This document shows positions 22,996-36,246 of a stretch of DNA of 64,000 nucleotides, piece by piece. This DNA comes from Ottelia alismoides (lineage: Eukaryota; Streptophyta; Magnoliopsida; Alismatales; Hydrocharitaceae). The notes under the pieces were generated by a model. The model was not told the DNA's origin and made no database searches. It was given only the letters and a program-made list of their open reading frames with translations. The stretch spans positions 115,001 to 179,000 of the forward strand of contig JAZKJV010006047.1 of NCBI GenBank assembly GCA_037367405.1. The letters run 5' to 3'. Position numbers and translations under genes: made by a program. Within the stretch, counting starts at the first letter, position 1. Each line of letters opens with the position of its first letter.

Positions 22996-24300
22996 CATAG
23001 ATTATCAGAGGAACGTTTCCAGACAAATCAGTTCTTGATATCAATTTACTTCCATTATATGCCAATATGGTGAACAACCTTGTCTCCAAGAAAGTTCTCC
23101 AAGGTTGGCCAAGGGGCAACATTGACCTACTTAAGTTGAATTCATGGAATTACCATTAGGAGGACACGTTCCCTTTTCTTTGAAGGACTGGATTGCATTT
23201 AGAGGAGATGTGTTCCTTAGGAAGAATTCAAGAGTATCCTTGAGAACTACCGTACTTTGGAGGTAAGAGGACACCACTCCATAAAGAGGACAACTTGGAA
23301 AGTACTACGGTATGGATTTAATTGGCTGAATTTTATTTAAAGATGCCTATGCTTTTGTTAAGTCGTGTCTCAGTCTGTCAAAGAATGTGAGGAATCATAG
23401 GTTTTAAAGATGAAATGCTCATGCAACATGTTATCATCTGTGATAAGTTTGATGCATGGTTATGAGCACATTCTCTGAGCAGTAGATTACCTTTCTAGGT
23501 GGATGGTAGCTAACCCCACCCAAACCATAAATTATTTTATAAATTCAAGAAGGATCACATAATTTCCAAGTTTGGGGTCCCCGAAATCACTACTTTCGAT
23601 GGGGGTAGCCACTTTGTGAATAGGGACATGAAGAATTTTGCTAAGGAATATGGAATCGACCATGGGTCGCCAGTCCCTACCATCTATAATCTAATTGCAT
23701 GGCTGAGATTTCAAATAGGGAGGTAAAAGGAATGTTGCAAAAGCTAGTCCACCCTGACAGGAAGAGCTCGTCTCAACTCTTGGACCAAGTTCTATGGGCC
23801 TATATGACTGCTTAGAAGACCCCTTTTGGAACCTCTCCATTTCGCATGCATAGTTAGTGCACAAATCAGAATGGGCAATTAAAAAGGTAAATTGAAACAC
23901 TTACCAAGGATACAAGAGCATGTAGATGGATTTGAATGACTGCTGATAGATATCAGAAATAAGGTGCATGAAAACAACACGATCAATAAGGACAAGGTTA
24001 ATAGATGGCTCAATCAACATATCCGACCCAAAAACTTTATCCCTGGGTAGAAGGTATATTTACTCAATACCAAGATGAAAGTCTTTTAAGGAAAGTTAAA
24101 GTCAAAGTGGACATGTCCATTCGATTGTGTGAAGTGCACAACAATGACAGTGTAGATTTCTCCGATCTTACAGATGGTGCATGATCTTTCTTAGTGAACG
24201 GACGATTGCTTAAGCATTATGTAGATTCAAATGAGAAATTAGTGCATATAGAGGAGATATTATTCACAAGAGGAACATATTCATATGTTACCCTTAGCCA
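22996..24300 (+). pseudogene. Ty3 integrase remnant
   Basis: FPDKSVLDINLLPLYANMVNNL near 23,015 is the linker preceding integrase. A central AVDYLSRWMVANPTQTIN block near 23,470 matches the AVDYVSKWVEA type integrase core, and a DGG(S)HF-like block lies near 23,600. Near 24,090, KLKSKWTCPFDCV and then NGRLLKHYV match the C-terminal end of Athila/Tat-like integrases. It is broken by stops throughout. No chromodomain is seen. Confidence 0.8.
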
Positions 24301-24559
24301 CTCTGTGTGGCACCTTGAGCTTTATGGTCATCCATAGCATCAGAAGATTCAATATCATGTGAAGATTCACTGGCTCCATCTTGTTTATTTCCACCTCGCT
24401 TATCAATCCCCTTGCCTATGAGTTTTCTTCCATACTTAAGATGACCAGAGCCTAAGTGAATGGGGACCGATCTACGCTCTCTTTATATCCCCATTCTCTA
24501 TTCTTTCTTCCTACCCTCTACCACATCATTCTTGCTCTTCTTTTGTACTTAGGCCATCA

Positions 24560-24583
24560 AAAGCCAAAGTATAGTGGGGCAAT
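24560..24583 (+). other. possible polypurine tract of the Ty3 element
   Basis: The purine-rich stretch aaagtatagtggggca lies just before the palindrome that opens the next LTR-like block, as expected for the primer of plus-strand synthesis. The match is approximate. Confidence 0.4.
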
Positions 24584-27500
24584 TGATGATTATGCACTTC
24601 ATCATCTTTGTTCATTTATTTTATCTTAAAATCCATTCTTAAACACATGTAATTATTAATAAAACATGATTTTTATTATTTCTTATTCTTTTATAAATAC
24701 TTTATAAATATCATTATTTTAATCTAAAATAAATAAATAAAGTAAAAACAAATAAAAATAAAGACTATATATATACAATAAATACATACTGACTCTGACC
24801 CTGAGAGAAGGTCAAGACTTGACCTGATCGATAAGGAATAAAGTAGGGGGAGATAAGGCCTCTTGTAGAAAAATTAAAAAATTAAGTTCTATTCATCTTG
24901 TGCAAATTGCACATACACCATTAATTTGTATATAATTCCTTATTCTATTTTTATCATCCAATTCATTCCAAATAAAAATATTTTCTTATATAAAAATAAG
25001 TTGTAAATATTAAAAATAATTGCAAGAAGATTCATTGTACATTGTGTAAATAATAACACTTTGAAAAAAACCGCAAAGCCAAATTTATCAGACTCATATC
25101 TTCTCTATAAAGAATAAAATCAAAGCAAACTCACTTTTATTGTACTTTAAATAAAATAAGCTTCAAAATAAAATTATTTTCGCTAAAATATTGTTAAGAT
25201 GCAAAATGTGACTTTTTGGCGTGTATTGTATATGGAGTATGTACTATACATTGCGTGAATATATTATTTTATCTATTTTATGTATATATTTGTTCATAGT
25301 GTATTTTAAAATAATTGTAAATATTGTATTTTATTTATATAAAATGACAATAAAAATTACAAAAATCAAAACCATCAAAAATAAATTCATTGTAAATTGT
25401 ACATGTATCATTATGTATATATTGTAAATATAACTATTTATTTAACCTAATTATTTATTTCATAAAAATAAAATAAAAATATATTTAAAATCCTTGAAAA
25501 TGGTGTAAATAAAATAAAATAATAAATTATGTATATATTTTTAAAAATAATTAAAAAATTCAAGTGTTGTATATATAGGTAAAGATACTTGTGAATAAAG
25601 ATGATTATTTATTTTAACATATTTAATTAATTCAATTAATTTATTAATAATCAATAAAATTAATATTGTTTATTTATAAACATTTTCCTTTTACATTATT
25701 TATTATTTAAAATCATTTTTTATTTTATTTTAATTTATTTACATTTTTTGCTATTTTTGTCGTGTAGTATTTTGTCATATTCTAAGTCGGGTCCCCTTTG
25801 GGCAGACCTGGGTCTGTTGATCGGGGTCAACCCTCTCTTCCTCTAGCCAACCTGAATAACCGGATCATCGGAGCTCCTTCTCTCCTTTTTCCTTCCGATC
25901 CAATCACCTTCATCTCCCTTTTCCTTAATTTATCTGATAACCCAAATAACGAATTCACTGGCACAATCATTCTTTTCGAATAACGCGCCTCAGTTCGCGC
26001 GCTTCGAGCATTTGAAATTTCACCTGGACCATTCTTCTATTTAAACCCCCTCCAGCTCCATCTTGCCATCTGATCCATTTTCTGTGAGAATTTCGCCCGA
26101 GGTTGAGCCAGGAGGGACACTGCGGTAATAGAGCTCCATCCTCTGTAGTTGGGAGCACAAGGAGACCACATGAGAGAGAGATCCTCTACGTGGTCGGAGC
26201 TCCATCAGGGACGTCGAAACTTCTTCGCTTCTCGTCGTGAATCAAGGCTACGACCACCATCACTCCACCATAGGTGACCCTTGGTAATTTTCCTTTCGAT
26301 TTTCCCTTTATTTAGCGTTTAATTTCCGGATTAGTTAAATATGATCATAGACCACCTGAGCTCTGAAATGCATGATCAGAGCTCCCCGATTTCTATTTTC
26401 GCTTCTAACCATTCCATCATGTTAACCACACCTTCTCCATCCTTTGTCACAGTTTGAACACCTCCAGATCATATCGAATCTGGAGTCTGATCTCTATCCA
26501 ATCGCTGATCGCCGATGGTCCCCGTCCACTCATCATTTCTCCTTATTTTAGTCAAATAATAGTTGCCGGAGCTTTGCCTCTAAGCATCGGACCTTTTGCA
26601 GATGGTAGGAGCATTCTGGAGCGTGAGATTGCGATTTGGAATCGAGTTTCCACATGCAGGTGGCCTAGGTCTCAAGATCCGCTACCGACCGTCATCGCAC
26701 CGCAACACTGCATTCGATCAATGGAGGAGCACTGCAGGAACCTCTTCGGATCATCATGGAATGATTAGGATGGAGATCGAGCGAGATCTATAGGATCAAA
26801 TTTCGTTGGAGTCAACCTTCAAGCGAGTTCTTCTAGAGCCTCCATTGACGTCCGATCAAGAAAGGAGTATGCCATATTTGATCCAGACTATCCAAAAAGA
26901 CCAAAAGCATAATAGTAGATTCAAAGCACCAGATCAGATCTCAGTTGTACAGTCTGCTATGTAGATCAGTGAAATCTTTGCACTCCAACCCCTGTTATTT
27001 TTATATTTTGTAAATAAGTCTTATTTGGATATGTGTCAGATTATTATTGTTTGGTTATTTGCATATTTTTCCTTCTGGTTTATTTCATTTGCAATTAAGT
27101 CCTGTTTAAACTGAGAAACGTGCAATGTACGTGATTTGTGGTGATTTTGCATTATTCATCATGTGCTTGTCTTGTTATTGATAAACCCTTGTAAATAAAT
27201 CAATCACATAAAGTTTTGTGCCAATGCAACTCATGCACGCTGACACAAACCTTTTAGTGGGATAATTGCATATCCACTTATGCATTTATTTCTTTTATTA
27301 TCTTTTTAATATGTTAAATAAAAATAATTACATCTAGGTCCCTATGCGTTGGACATTCAATTTGTGTGTTAATCTAGTTTAATAAATAGTTAACCATCTT
27401 CATTAATTCCATAAAAATCATCATTAGTTCCTGCTAATCCACATTATCACCAATAATTTTTGTCTAACATTTTAGTTAGTTTTAGTATTTTTAATAATAA

Positions 27501-29385
27501 AAAATACCTTAATTTCTTCACATTTATAGTATTAAATAAGTAAAAAAATACAAAAACCTTTTGAAAAATTTTGGAAAATTTGTGGTTGTTTATTTTGATT
27601 GGTTTTAATGTATATATAAATTTCATCATTAAATTCCTTATAAAAACCAAAAAATAGCAAAACATTGAAAGCGCTAAAAAATTCATATAAATTCAGAGAA
27701 AATACAAAAAAACATAAAATACATATATGGAAACTTTGAAAAATATTCTTTGTTTATGTATATTACAAATGTTTTGTTTTAATTTCTATTTTAAAATCAC
27801 AAAAACATCTACATTGTTTTCTTTTTCTTATTTATCCTATTTTTAATTATTTTGGAAATATTAAAAACATCTAAAAATTGCCAAAAATCACAAAATAGTA
27901 GAAAATTACAAAAAAAACCAAATTTAGTTTTACTTAATTTTTCTGAATATTTTCACCCTATTTTAAATACAAAAGACATCTTTTTTTCCTTTTGTCTATA
28001 TTTATTTTTTGTTTGTTTTAAAAATAATAAATATAAAAACATTTGAAAAATTAAAAATCATTTAAAAATATAAGATCAGAAAAGCATAAAAAATATAAAA
28101 ATTAAAAATTCCTTAAAAATTTAAAAACCTAAAAACCCATAAAAATCAAGAATTTACATAAAGCGAACTAGGTTTTTTATTTCATTGTTTTTTCTTTGAT
28201 TTAAATAACCCTCGGGAATTTGTAGTCTCCCCGAGTTCGATCATATATGCTATACAAGTAGATAAATAGCATCTTAGTCTCTTGCTTTACATTCATTTGT
28301 GTTGTTGGTTTGAGATTGAATAATAAAAAATATTTTTTGTTGGGACTTTCTTTGGGTTGCATCAATTGTTCTCTTGTGAATATTTCCATTAAATAAAACT
28401 TAAAACTCGAAAAAGCCTTGTTCAACAATAGTTGATTTTTATTCTTTTTCCCTGACTTATTCTTAGTACGAGCTATGCCTTTATTTCACTCTATGTAATG
28501 AGGACATAACACAATCTAAATACAATGGGTTGTACATATTATATACGTACTTTTCCCATAGCTCGTACTTTGAATCTATTCTACATTAAAATAATGGGGT
28601 ATGGGTATTTTTGTTGTATATTTGTAAACTCTTTTGTAAAACTTGTTTTATATTTGTATATTAATGTATATAATACTGGTTTATAAACTTTTTGTCAAAA
28701 TGAGGGGGTATAAAAAATAAAATATAAAATGTTTATAAAAAAATAATACATATCATTTTATCATGAATTCTAAGATGATATTTCTAACACTCCTACTTGC
28801 ACACAAGACTTGTTGTACATTAAGCTTTTGGATTCATAGAACTCTCATTCCCTAGTCTTAACCACTTTTGATTATTAGGGTCCTAGACATAAAGAACTTG
28901 AAATACCCAAGCTGAGGATATTCATGTTATATTGTGTGTAGAATCTCTACGATTAACTAAATATGGCTAGCACCTCACTTGCATGATTGCTTTTATTTAG
29001 TGATGAGTCAAAAATTTCACCTAAAGGCTAGGATAGTGATTGATATGAGACTCGATCTTATAAACTTAGTGATGGGAAATTATTGGGAATCAACCCATGA
29101 GACCTTAGTGTCAGTAGGTAGCTAGTATGGGGATGCGGATCCTTATGTTATCTTGTCTTAACCTAGGATTCAGTGGATATTATAAACAAAATTGTGGATT
29201 AAGGTATGCCAACCTGATAAGAGCCGAGGAGCTAGCCAACTTTACAATATTTCAAAAAATTCCAGAAAAAGCTCAAAAATCCAAAACATTTCCACAAAAG
29301 AGCTTCATAATAGCTAGCGAGCGCTTGAAAAATGTGTGTTTGACCTGCTTAATTCATGAGAATTAATTAATGTGTTGTTTTGTTG
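24584..29385 (+). repeat. LTR-like block 2, 5' part (downstream of the Ty3 element)
   Basis: It opens with an imperfect form of the 21-bp palindrome (24,584-24,604, TGATGATTA...TTCATCA). AT-rich DNA follows to about 25,780, then a short GC-richer leader with a TATA-like box (tctatttaaa near 26,035), then a long AT-rich tract (27,000-28,800). A possible 3' splice-like tgttgcag|gt lies near 29,385. No coding region is recognisable. Together with 29,386-33,047 it may form one very long 3' LTR. Alternatively another element may be nested here. Confidence 0.4.
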
Positions 29386-32300
29386 CAGGTAGGCAAATCA
29401 TAATTTCTCAAAAAGACCGCTTAAATGCTTAATAAATTAAATGCAATTAAGGCGGTCGATTTTTTTACTCAGGAAAGACCAATGTCAAACTCAAGGACGC
29501 CCCTATCTCCTTACGTTAATTTTAAGATAATTTAGCTGCTGGGTTTTTATAGGAGATTTTTTTAGATTTTTAATTCGAATAATGATATGATGCAAATGTA
29601 GACTGACAATATGCCAAATTAGCCTAAAGTAGAAAATCCAAATTAATGTGAAAATGAGCTCAAAAATCTAGAAGGCTATTTTTCCAATTTATTTATGCAA
29701 TGATTAATCCATAACATATGTTTTATATTTTTAAGACGTAAGATGCATGCAAGAAAATTGATGTTTTCAAGGGTTTTTTATGCATTTTTTTGTGCAAATG
29801 AAATGCAAAAATAATGAAGATTGGATAGATAGTTAGAAATGATGAAATTAACCTACCATGAAATTTTTGGATGCAAAATGAAATTTTCATGAATTAAATA
29901 ATCTAGACAATGTTATTTTTAGTAAATTAATTTTAATGATAAGCGAACCTAATTATTTTCCAGAATAAAATTATCCTAGATGTGACTAAAGAATAGTTAT
30001 CTAGGAAAAATTCTAAATCCCAAATTGTTATGTTCACAGTAAATTAAAATCCATTTACATAAATCACAACATAATTTATTTTAAGAAAATTATACATGAA
30101 AATGACATTACATATGGTACTTAATCTTAATTACTGTGATTTTTGAGGCAAAGAATGGTCTACTATGGATTTTGGAGCTCATAGTAGGTAAAGTACGCAA
30201 TTTTTCACTATAATTAAAACATTAAATAATTTCAAGCTCGTAAAAATATAAATGATTCACTCCAAAATAGAGAATTAATGGTATAATATAATGCAATTTT
30301 TGGAATTAAAGACCTATGAAAAATGATTTTTCTATTAAATCTCAAAGTTAGGGTAGAAAATGCAAATATAATAAACAAAATAAAATCAAAAGACAATAGC
30401 GTAGAACGTGCTTCTTTAATTACCAATACCCATGAGGGGTCTTCTACAATTTTTCCATGACGGACTTGTCGTATATGCGCTCTCTGGTCGGTAGGGGATG
30501 GATGCGATTCGACAGTAATGCGGGGTTGTGAGCGCAAAAATTCCCTACCTCGTGTAAGGTGCATGTGCATATGGAGGTTCGAACAGCCCTTACCTCAAGG
30601 CTCGGACCAAGGTCCGAAGCTGCTGATGTGGGTAGCTCTCAGCTGTCTGATGGAAGAGAGAAGTGTCATAGATCGACGATCTGGATGGGTTGATGGACCT
30701 CGATCAGATGTCCCTTGATTCGGATCAAAGGGGGGCTGGTACATCGAGATGTGGGCTGTAGGATCAAGGCTCAAAGCCCCAATCCGATGGTGTATGCAGC
30801 TCGAAGGCAAGTTCTGAGCTTATGCTTAAGCGACACATCGTAGCTCAGCTAATGCTTGGTCGAGCATTGGGTGGAGAAAGGGTGTAGCTGGTTGAAGAAG
30901 TATGGATCCTCCCCTCGATCTAGTACTCAGTATGTGGAGGCAAGGTGGATGTCTGATGAGAAGACTTGGCTGACACATGGATGAGATCTAAAAGCGATGA
31001 TTCTCCTAGTTTAGTTTTCGATCGAGACAAATGAGATGATGCCATCAACTATCCCACTCAGGGAAGGTTGGAGATGCTTCAATATTCAGTACATGCAGTG
31101 GTTAGGTTGCAAGATAAATAAAAGGAAACCAAGATGTGACTCAATATTCCCTTGATTGCAAGGATCGAAGGGGGCAATAAAGGTATTGTACGCTAGGAGA
31201 AGATTGAGTACCCAAAGGGGTTCGATCTTTTGCCATAGCGATGAGGTATGAGAAAATCAACCAGAGATGGTATCGTGACTGGATTGTGATGGGGTTTTTG
31301 GATCTAAGCAAAATAGGGAAGAATGACAATGAAGAACAAGAAATGCAAGAGAGGAAATAGAAGAAGAAAAATGGAATGAGGAAGAGGACTGCCTATAGAT
31401 CGATGAACAGATGCTCGGGAAGGAGGAGCGGAGCTCCTCCTATCGTCGCTCGAATCGCCGACAAGCAATGAGCTTGAGCAGCTTGCGAAGGAGCTGCGAC
31501 AAGGGACTTAGATCCCTTGGATCTCACCAGTAATGAGAAGAAATAGAGGTTGTTTTCACGGAAACCTTATCCTAGTGATGTCATCACAAGGTCAGTTGAA
31601 AGTTGGGCCTCACCTCTCAAAAAAGGCAGATGATTCTTGAAGGTGGGCGACGATGGGTGTTTTGATTGGGAACCATCAGGGCTCAGCGAAGGAAGCGGAG
31701 AGATGGAGGGGTCGAGGCAATGTGGAGGTCGTGGAGAATGAGGCGAGGGGATTAGCAGCGAAGGTGGAGGAAGAGGCGGAGGTTGTTGGGCGGTCGGGGA
31801 AGGCAGAGGAGATGGCATTGGGTGGAGAAGATAGAGGAGAGAGGCGGGGTCCCTGGCCGGTCGATCAAATGAGAACAAATGACCATGGACGTGCCACATG
31901 GCAAAGCCAAGTAGAGAAAGGAAAAATAATAAATAAATAAAATAAATAAAGGACTAATCCAGGTCGTTGGTTGAAGAGCTCTTCATCCAATGACCCAAAA
32001 AAGGGGCTAAGTGGGGCAACGTGTGATGGCTTCAGGAGTGGCCATGTGTCGCTCCCAGAAAAATCAGGAACTAAAATAAAAAAATTCAAAATAAATATAA
32101 AACGAAGTCAAATCAAAATAGTCTTCATGAAAGTTGTTCATCTCGACGAGATCTATATCTTTTGTGAAGGAATCAAAATCAAAAGAATTCATATGTACAC
32201 AATATATTTATTTTTGGTGGTCCTCAATGTACATAGAATATCTCATTTCTAGGTTTGTAATTTTTTACTATTTCTAAATAATATAAAATATACTAAAAAA

Positions 32301-33047
32301 TATTTACATGTTAATCTAATTTTTTTGGTACTTTTAGTAGTTTAGAAATTAAAGAAATAAAAGAAGAAAAGGGACTATTGTAGAGACTATATACACAGAA
32401 TCAGAATGACTTACTTTCTTTGATTGTTAATTAAATTTAGATTTGAATTTGCTGTACACTTTATTCAACATAAATCAAAGAAAATAAATAGAAAATAAAT
32501 ATATCAAAAGAGTTAATTATGTCCATAATATAATAGGGTCAAAGTGAGAGAATATATGCAATATACAACGAGGTCCCAAAACCCAAGTTTCATATATGAA
32601 CTCTAATTCTTTTGAATTTGATCCTTTTTTAGATAATTTAATGTACATTAATTCAAAAGTGACTAGGGGTTCATAGCTGCCTGTGAGAGATGTTTAACTT
32701 TGCAGCTTTTCTTCTCAAAACTAAGGTTTGGTTTTATTTGTAAATTATATATATATTAGTATTTTATAATATTTTCATTTATTACAGTTAGTAATATGTA
32801 CACAATGAAATAGATTTTACTTTATTTGAAGTTAGTGAAAAATAATTAAAATTAGGACAATTTGTATTCATATATATGTGAAAATATACATAGAAAATCA
32901 AGATTCTTATTTATGTAATTGTGAATGATAAAATTTGAATATACATACGTGGATGCTAATAATGCAGTACAAGGGAATAAATGCAATTAGTTACTTGGGA
33001 ACAAAGCTCTATTTTCATCTTTAGAGTGATGAATCACATATTAATCA
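29386..33047 (+). repeat. LTR-like block 2, 3' part (homologous to 15,690-19,352)
   Basis: It is colinear with LTR-like block 1 from the ctcagg...ctatctcctta region to the terminal palindrome. The end, TGATGAATC ACA TATTAATCA at 33,027-33,047, is a mutated version of the palindrome at 19,332. The preceding 'ggaacaa(a/g)gctctatttt' is shared. The GC-rich middle (30,400-31,900) is present but diverged. The two copies differ heavily, indicating an old insertion. Confidence 0.6.
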
Positions 33048-33791
33048 ACGCTCCCAATCTTTTTGAGAGTCCACTTGGACTAGAGGAAGTATGCCACAAT
33101 ATTGTCTCTCCCCAATGCTATTAGGCCACCGAACTGTACTAGCATGAAAAAAGAGCTCTACATCATAAATGATACAAGTATGGTTGTAGAAAAGTATACT
33201 AGATACTCAAAAAAAAGGCACGCCCCAGTGTATCCCAGAAAAACAAGTGTTGATGGTTCAAAGTTCTTGACGGACGCCTTGATCTACATCAAAAATAATA
33301 AATTAAGTGTGTGTATGTGGCACTCGAGTGAATCCCTAGTCCAATGAGAGGAGAGAAGAACAAGACATCCTACTCATTCCATAGTTGGCCTTCCATGATG
33401 ACATCTTTTTAAGTCTAACAAGTAAAGAGACAGGAGATTGAGTTATGACTTGATATTGGAACTAGAGTGGAGGATTATGTCTATAAGCTAGCTTCTTAGA
33501 CTCAACCCTTGGATAAAAAATAAATGGTACACTTACTCAATATCCATATTTAATGTCACACAAGTTATATATTTAATGTATCCTTAGAGAGTCTAAGACT
33601 TGGGTTTCAAGATCCTTTTGATTAAGAGTGAGAGAAACTTCAGTTTAATGATGGACATGAAACCAAGAGCCTAATAAATTAATATTGCAATTTCACTTCA
33701 CAATTAAGAATTAAACCTAAGAACCAACAATAAATCTTCTCTTAATAAATGATTTATTTCTCGGAAACGAGTAAGGTTTAAGTATACGGGG
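33048..33791. other. no gene recognised
   Basis: It lies between two LTR-like blocks. One short frame (33,102-33,347) has no recognisable domain. It could be a remnant of a retroelement internal region. Confidence 0.5.
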
Positions 33792-36246
33792 TGTTGAATC
33801 CATGATTCAGCCACATTATTGCTCATTCTTAGTTTAATCGCCTCAATAAATCACAAAATGAACCCCCTAATGAGCTCGAATAAATAATGAACACTTTGTA
33901 CATAATTAGGGTTAATTAAGGCATATTATATACTTAATAAAATCCTAATCCTTCTCTTGTATATGCTGCATATATTGTACATATTTCCCCCATAATTCTA
34001 TTATTATAAAAATCCCTAAAAATTAGATTAATTGGTGTCTATATTTTGTACATAAATAGAGTCCTTATTAAAATAATATATATATCACAAAATTTGGTAT
34101 TCAATACACATTAGATACCTACAAAAAATACAACTATGTACAAATTGAGGTCTTTTGTGTTTTTATCCTTAATGAAAGTTGTAGATCTCACTGAGATGAC
34201 CAACTTTTATGTTAAACACTTTTTTATTTGAGTTCATTTACTATTTTTTTATTTTTTTTATTTTTCTAATTTTCCTATTATCGTTGGATTCTTGTGGCTG
34301 CAACTGAGCCAGCCATGTAACCGGTTCTTTGTTCCCTCAGGCCTCATTTCTCAACCGTTGGATCTCTCGACCCAACAATGCTCCTTCATGCCACCTCATC
34401 ATTCCAAGTACCGTTGGATCTCCTCAGATCCAACGGTATGCAGATCGACCCTGCTTTGCCAACATGGATGTCCCTCATCCCTCCACCTTATTCCCATCCA
34501 ATGGCTGAGGTAGCGTCTTCTTCCTACAATACTTCTCTCTCCCATGATCTCCATTGTGAAGCGCTCATCTTCTCCATTTTCTCCTTTAGGTTCCATGCAT
34601 CCTCATTCCTAGTTGAGATGACCAACAGTTAGCCCCCACTTCCCCTCCTTCTCCAACCACCTCAATAACCCTCGACACCTTAGCACACCATGCCTCACTC
34701 ACTCGAACACTCACCTTCCACTCGTTGTTCGCGTACTTAGCTCTATCGTACATTGTTGTATCCCAATTGATCCACATTCACACGAGAGACACTCGAGCCC
34801 CCAAACACCTCTTGGAGATAGATGAGGCCCCATGTCGAGTGATCACATGTGTTTCCTCTAGTGAGATCTGGTGGACCTCCCTCTGCCACTACAACACTCC
34901 CCTGTAGTGCTACTTGAGATCAGGATTCATCGTGCCTTCGAGCGAAGACTTGAAGCATCCTAGCTCTAGCCCAATCATCCGACCATCCCTCCATTTTTCT
35001 TCTTCCTATCTCAGGTAACCCCAATCTACCCCTTTCTTATTTTATCCATTTTAATCCATCACTCACACACCCGATCTGAACAATCGAGACACACCATCAC
35101 CTCAGCCACACATTCCCAATCCTTGCTAGCCCTTCATGGCTGCATCTTTCCTTATCCAGACCTCTGACCACTATATTATGCTTTCCTCCTTGCATATGAG
35201 GAAGATCACTCGGCCCTCCGCCTCTACGTGCCCCACTGGACCTCCATTTCCTCTTGCTTCCCTAACCACTGCATGCCCTCTCCCTTAACTGATCGGACAA
35301 GATGAAGCACCTCTAGCCTCACCCTTCTTCCCTGACGAAGATACATTTCCACATCACCTCGCACCTCATAACATCTTTGCCTTACCACCCCAACCTTCTT
35401 TAGAGCCTCCTCGACCTTCCAGGAGCTTCGGCCGAGATCTAGGAGCCAGGAAGAGCTCTTCTCGACTTAGCCGCGTGCGAAGGATCCCTGAGTTGCAGCT
35501 GCTATTAGTTCATGCCCGAGCCTAATCTAATGATCCCTAGCGGGATACATCACCGCCATCACCGCCCTTCAAGTGCTCGCCAAAGTTCATCACCATCGTT
35601 TACCCTTGTCTCGATCTAGATCCTTGGATCTCACCTGATCCAATGGTTTAAAATGTTGCTTTGAGACACCCGCTACGTTAGTAGCCTCGGAGTTAACGAT
35701 CCTCACCCACCTACCACCTACATCGAGCCTCAAACGTGACTTGAGCCTTCGCTCGAGCCTTGCTATCATGTGCCTCCTATATGTGGATGGAAAATTTGCA
35801 GCACTAGTCCCCACACTTCTAGAAATTGCATTCAAGTCCAGACAAACATGCATTGCATGTAGAGCTTGGAGAATTTGCATGCAGGCCCTGTCGAGTTTCT
35901 ATTATTACATATCAACCCTCGTATGATTGGAATAACTACAAGAAGCCCTTGCAAGTTATTTTATTTACAGATAAGCCATGTTTGCACTGTTTGGGTAGTT
36001 TTTAATTTCTTTAATTATTGTTTCATCGCAAAAAGACCTTGGACTCCTTTGTTAATAACTTGAGCATATGAACTCTAAACTCAGTGAAATTGGTCTTGTT
36101 TTAAATCTCCTTTTATTTTCTTTCTAATATCATGCCTAGCTCTGATATGATCTCTAGATAATTAATTATTAGTTAGAGAGGTATACTGATTTGTACATCT
36201 TGTTTTAAATGCCTTGTTTAGTAGGTGATGAATCCGCGATTCATCA
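33792..36246 (+). repeat. LTR-like block 3 (2,455 bp)
   Basis: It opens with a mutated palindrome (TGTTGAATC CAT GATTCAGCC, 33,792-33,812) and closes with a perfect one (TGATGAATC CGC GATTCATCA, 36,226-36,246). It carries the same landmarks as blocks 1 and 2 in the same order: ATGAAAGTTGTAGATCTC at 34,172-34,189, a GC-rich middle with an ACCGTTGGATC/GATCCAACGGT hairpin at 34,410-34,437, and a gagcatatgaactctaaa block near 36,060. It has no coding content. It is probably a solo LTR or part of a tandem LTR array. Confidence 0.5.
34410..34437. repeat. hairpin, 11-bp perfect arms
   Basis: ACCGTTGGATC, a 6-base loop, GATCCAACGGT. It is the same stem type as at 18,224 and 18,639. Confidence 0.88.

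Noticed and set aside
31567..31940. Open frames of 95-110 codons on both strands
   Set aside because: GC-rich middle of LTR-like block 2. Low complexity and not conserved with block 1.
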